A stretch of 64,000 nucleotides of DNA from Siphonodentalium dalli (taxonomy: Eukaryota; Mollusca; Scaphopoda; Gadilida; Siphonodentaliidae). Every line of letters starts with the position of its first letter. Position 1 is the stretch's first letter. Positions 63,171 through 64,000 of the stretch are shown one piece after another. The stretch covers positions 188,655,122 through 188,719,121 of the forward strand of contig CP136069.1 in the NCBI GenBank assembly GCA_032622095.1. Reading direction: 5' to 3'. Under the pieces are notes generated by a model. The model was not told where the DNA came from, searched no databases, and saw nothing but the letters and a program-made list of their open reading frames with translations. The position numbers and the translations under genes were made by a program.

Positions 63171-63190
63171 TCTTCACAGCTAAGGTGCAT
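63167..63190 (-). promoter_or_regulatory. possible uORF overlapping the CPLANE1 start
   Basis: ATG CAC CTT AGC TGT GAA GAA TGA lies just upstream of the CPLANE1 ATG; its TGA overlaps the main ATG by two bases (ATGA). If the exon edge at 63193 is real, this uORF sits at the very start of the second exon and could modulate translation. Depends on the unproven 5' leader. Confidence 0.35.
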
Positions 63191-63193
63191 AAT

Positions 63194-64000
63194 CTGAAAA
63201 TTTCATAGTTCCAGACATATATTAATTCAAATACACACATATAACACGCAACATCACAAATGATAAGCCAATAAAGTAAATTATTCTTATTCACCCAAAG
63301 AATGTTTTTTTTTTAATGGAGCATGTCTGTTTCAATGTCTCAGTTAGGTTTATGGTAATACTGGGTACTTTGGGTATTGCGGCCAAAATTTGCCTGGGAC
63401 CGGTGGGTCTTAAAATAGATTGTCTGAATTGATTCAATAAATTGAAGTTTCTAATCCAAAGTGTTGGCTATTATCTGTTCCTTAATAATGTACTTCACAG
63501 TGGGTGAATGTCCCAACTCAAAATTGCATGTTTTTCTATGACCTTTGTGAGCCGATATCACAATAAACATTGAATAATTTACCCAGGAGAAATGCAATAA
63601 TTGTCAGCAACGCAAAGCAAAATCTCTCAAAAATTCACTTTAATCATGAAATTTCGAGTTGGGACCTTCACCTACAGTAAAGTACATTATTAAGGAACAG
63701 ATAATAACTAAGAAATATATACCCCGCGTTATTTTTTCGACTTTAGAAGGTTCCCTGTCAAAACTTCAAAAAGTTCCAAGGTTTTGTACTGGTGGAATAT
63801 GATCTCTACAGGCGTTTAAGTGCCTAATTATAAATATTATGACATCTCAATTTATATGTGGACATCACCAGTTGAAGAATATCGGTAGTTGTCTCCAAAA
63901 ATAAGAGGATTTTTCACTGCGTGACAATCGGCGATCAGGCGAGATTTGGAGATCAATGTGTCGAAGATCATGATTCATGTCAAACTAGACACTACGCCGC
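63194..64000. other. upstream region of CPLANE1, no gene recognised
   Basis: No convincing coding exon on either strand. Contains a foldback repeat (63460-63712). The last 130 bases are less AT-rich and could hold the promoter or a non-coding first exon, but no signal is definite. Confidence 0.35.
63460..63712. repeat. foldback element
   Basis: Arms of about 50 bp, roughly TTATCTGTTCCTTAATAATG... at 63470 and its inverse near 63660-63708, meeting at ...TCCCAACTC. They enclose about 110 bp. Looks like a palindromic MITE; no clear target duplication. Confidence 0.65.

Noticed and set aside
1-64000. tRNA or rRNA genes
   Set aside because: Looked for the tRNA B-box pattern and rRNA-like conserved strings; none convincing.

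Overview
The window is eukaryotic, AT-rich, intron-rich and heavily loaded with short non-autonomous transposons. I see one real protein-coding gene. It runs on the minus strand across almost the whole window (start codon 63168-63170, probable 3' end near 3034) and reads as the orthologue of CPLANE1 (C5orf42/JBTS17), a ciliogenesis and planar-polarity effector. I assembled 34 coding exons by hand. Every junction is GT-AG and every reading phase matches its neighbour; the joined frame is about 2,688 residues, against roughly 3,200 in human. The repeat repertoire and the divergence of the protein suggest a lophotrochozoan, most likely a bivalve mollusc; that is inference, not proof.

Layout, in transcription order (right to left). 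64000-63171 is upstream or 5' leader sequence. 63170-48736 holds exons 1-9, the N-terminal propeller-like part. 44524-28066 holds exons 10-18, the helical middle. 27433-25797 is the 545-codon exon 19. 24116-12970 holds exons 20-28, a disordered region rich in Ser, Arg and acidic residues. 10740-3034 holds exons 29-34, the C-terminal coiled-coil and acidic tail. The very end of the gene is ambiguous (stop codon or splice donor).

The introns are a layered transposon record. There are several families of TTAA-flanked MITEs (piggyBac-like), hAT-like elements with 8-bp target duplications (four perfect, one with one mismatch, one degenerate), a family of small hAT-like MITEs, and one 2.8-kb Mutator-like element with long inverted repeats and a 9-bp duplication. 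Others are foldback elements, a pogo/Tigger-like element and tandem-unit short elements. Many are nested. A hairpin module of about 66 bp recurs in at least four MITE families with different ends.

The most unusual feature is that minisatellites or duplications repeatedly coincide with CPLANE1 exon-intron boundaries: 17 copies of the exon 15 donor, 10 of the exon 31 donor, 3 of the exon 34 donor/stop, 3 of the exon 26 acceptor, and a 95-bp duplication at the exon 32 donor. In the four multicopy arrays, only the exon-proximal copy keeps the frame open.
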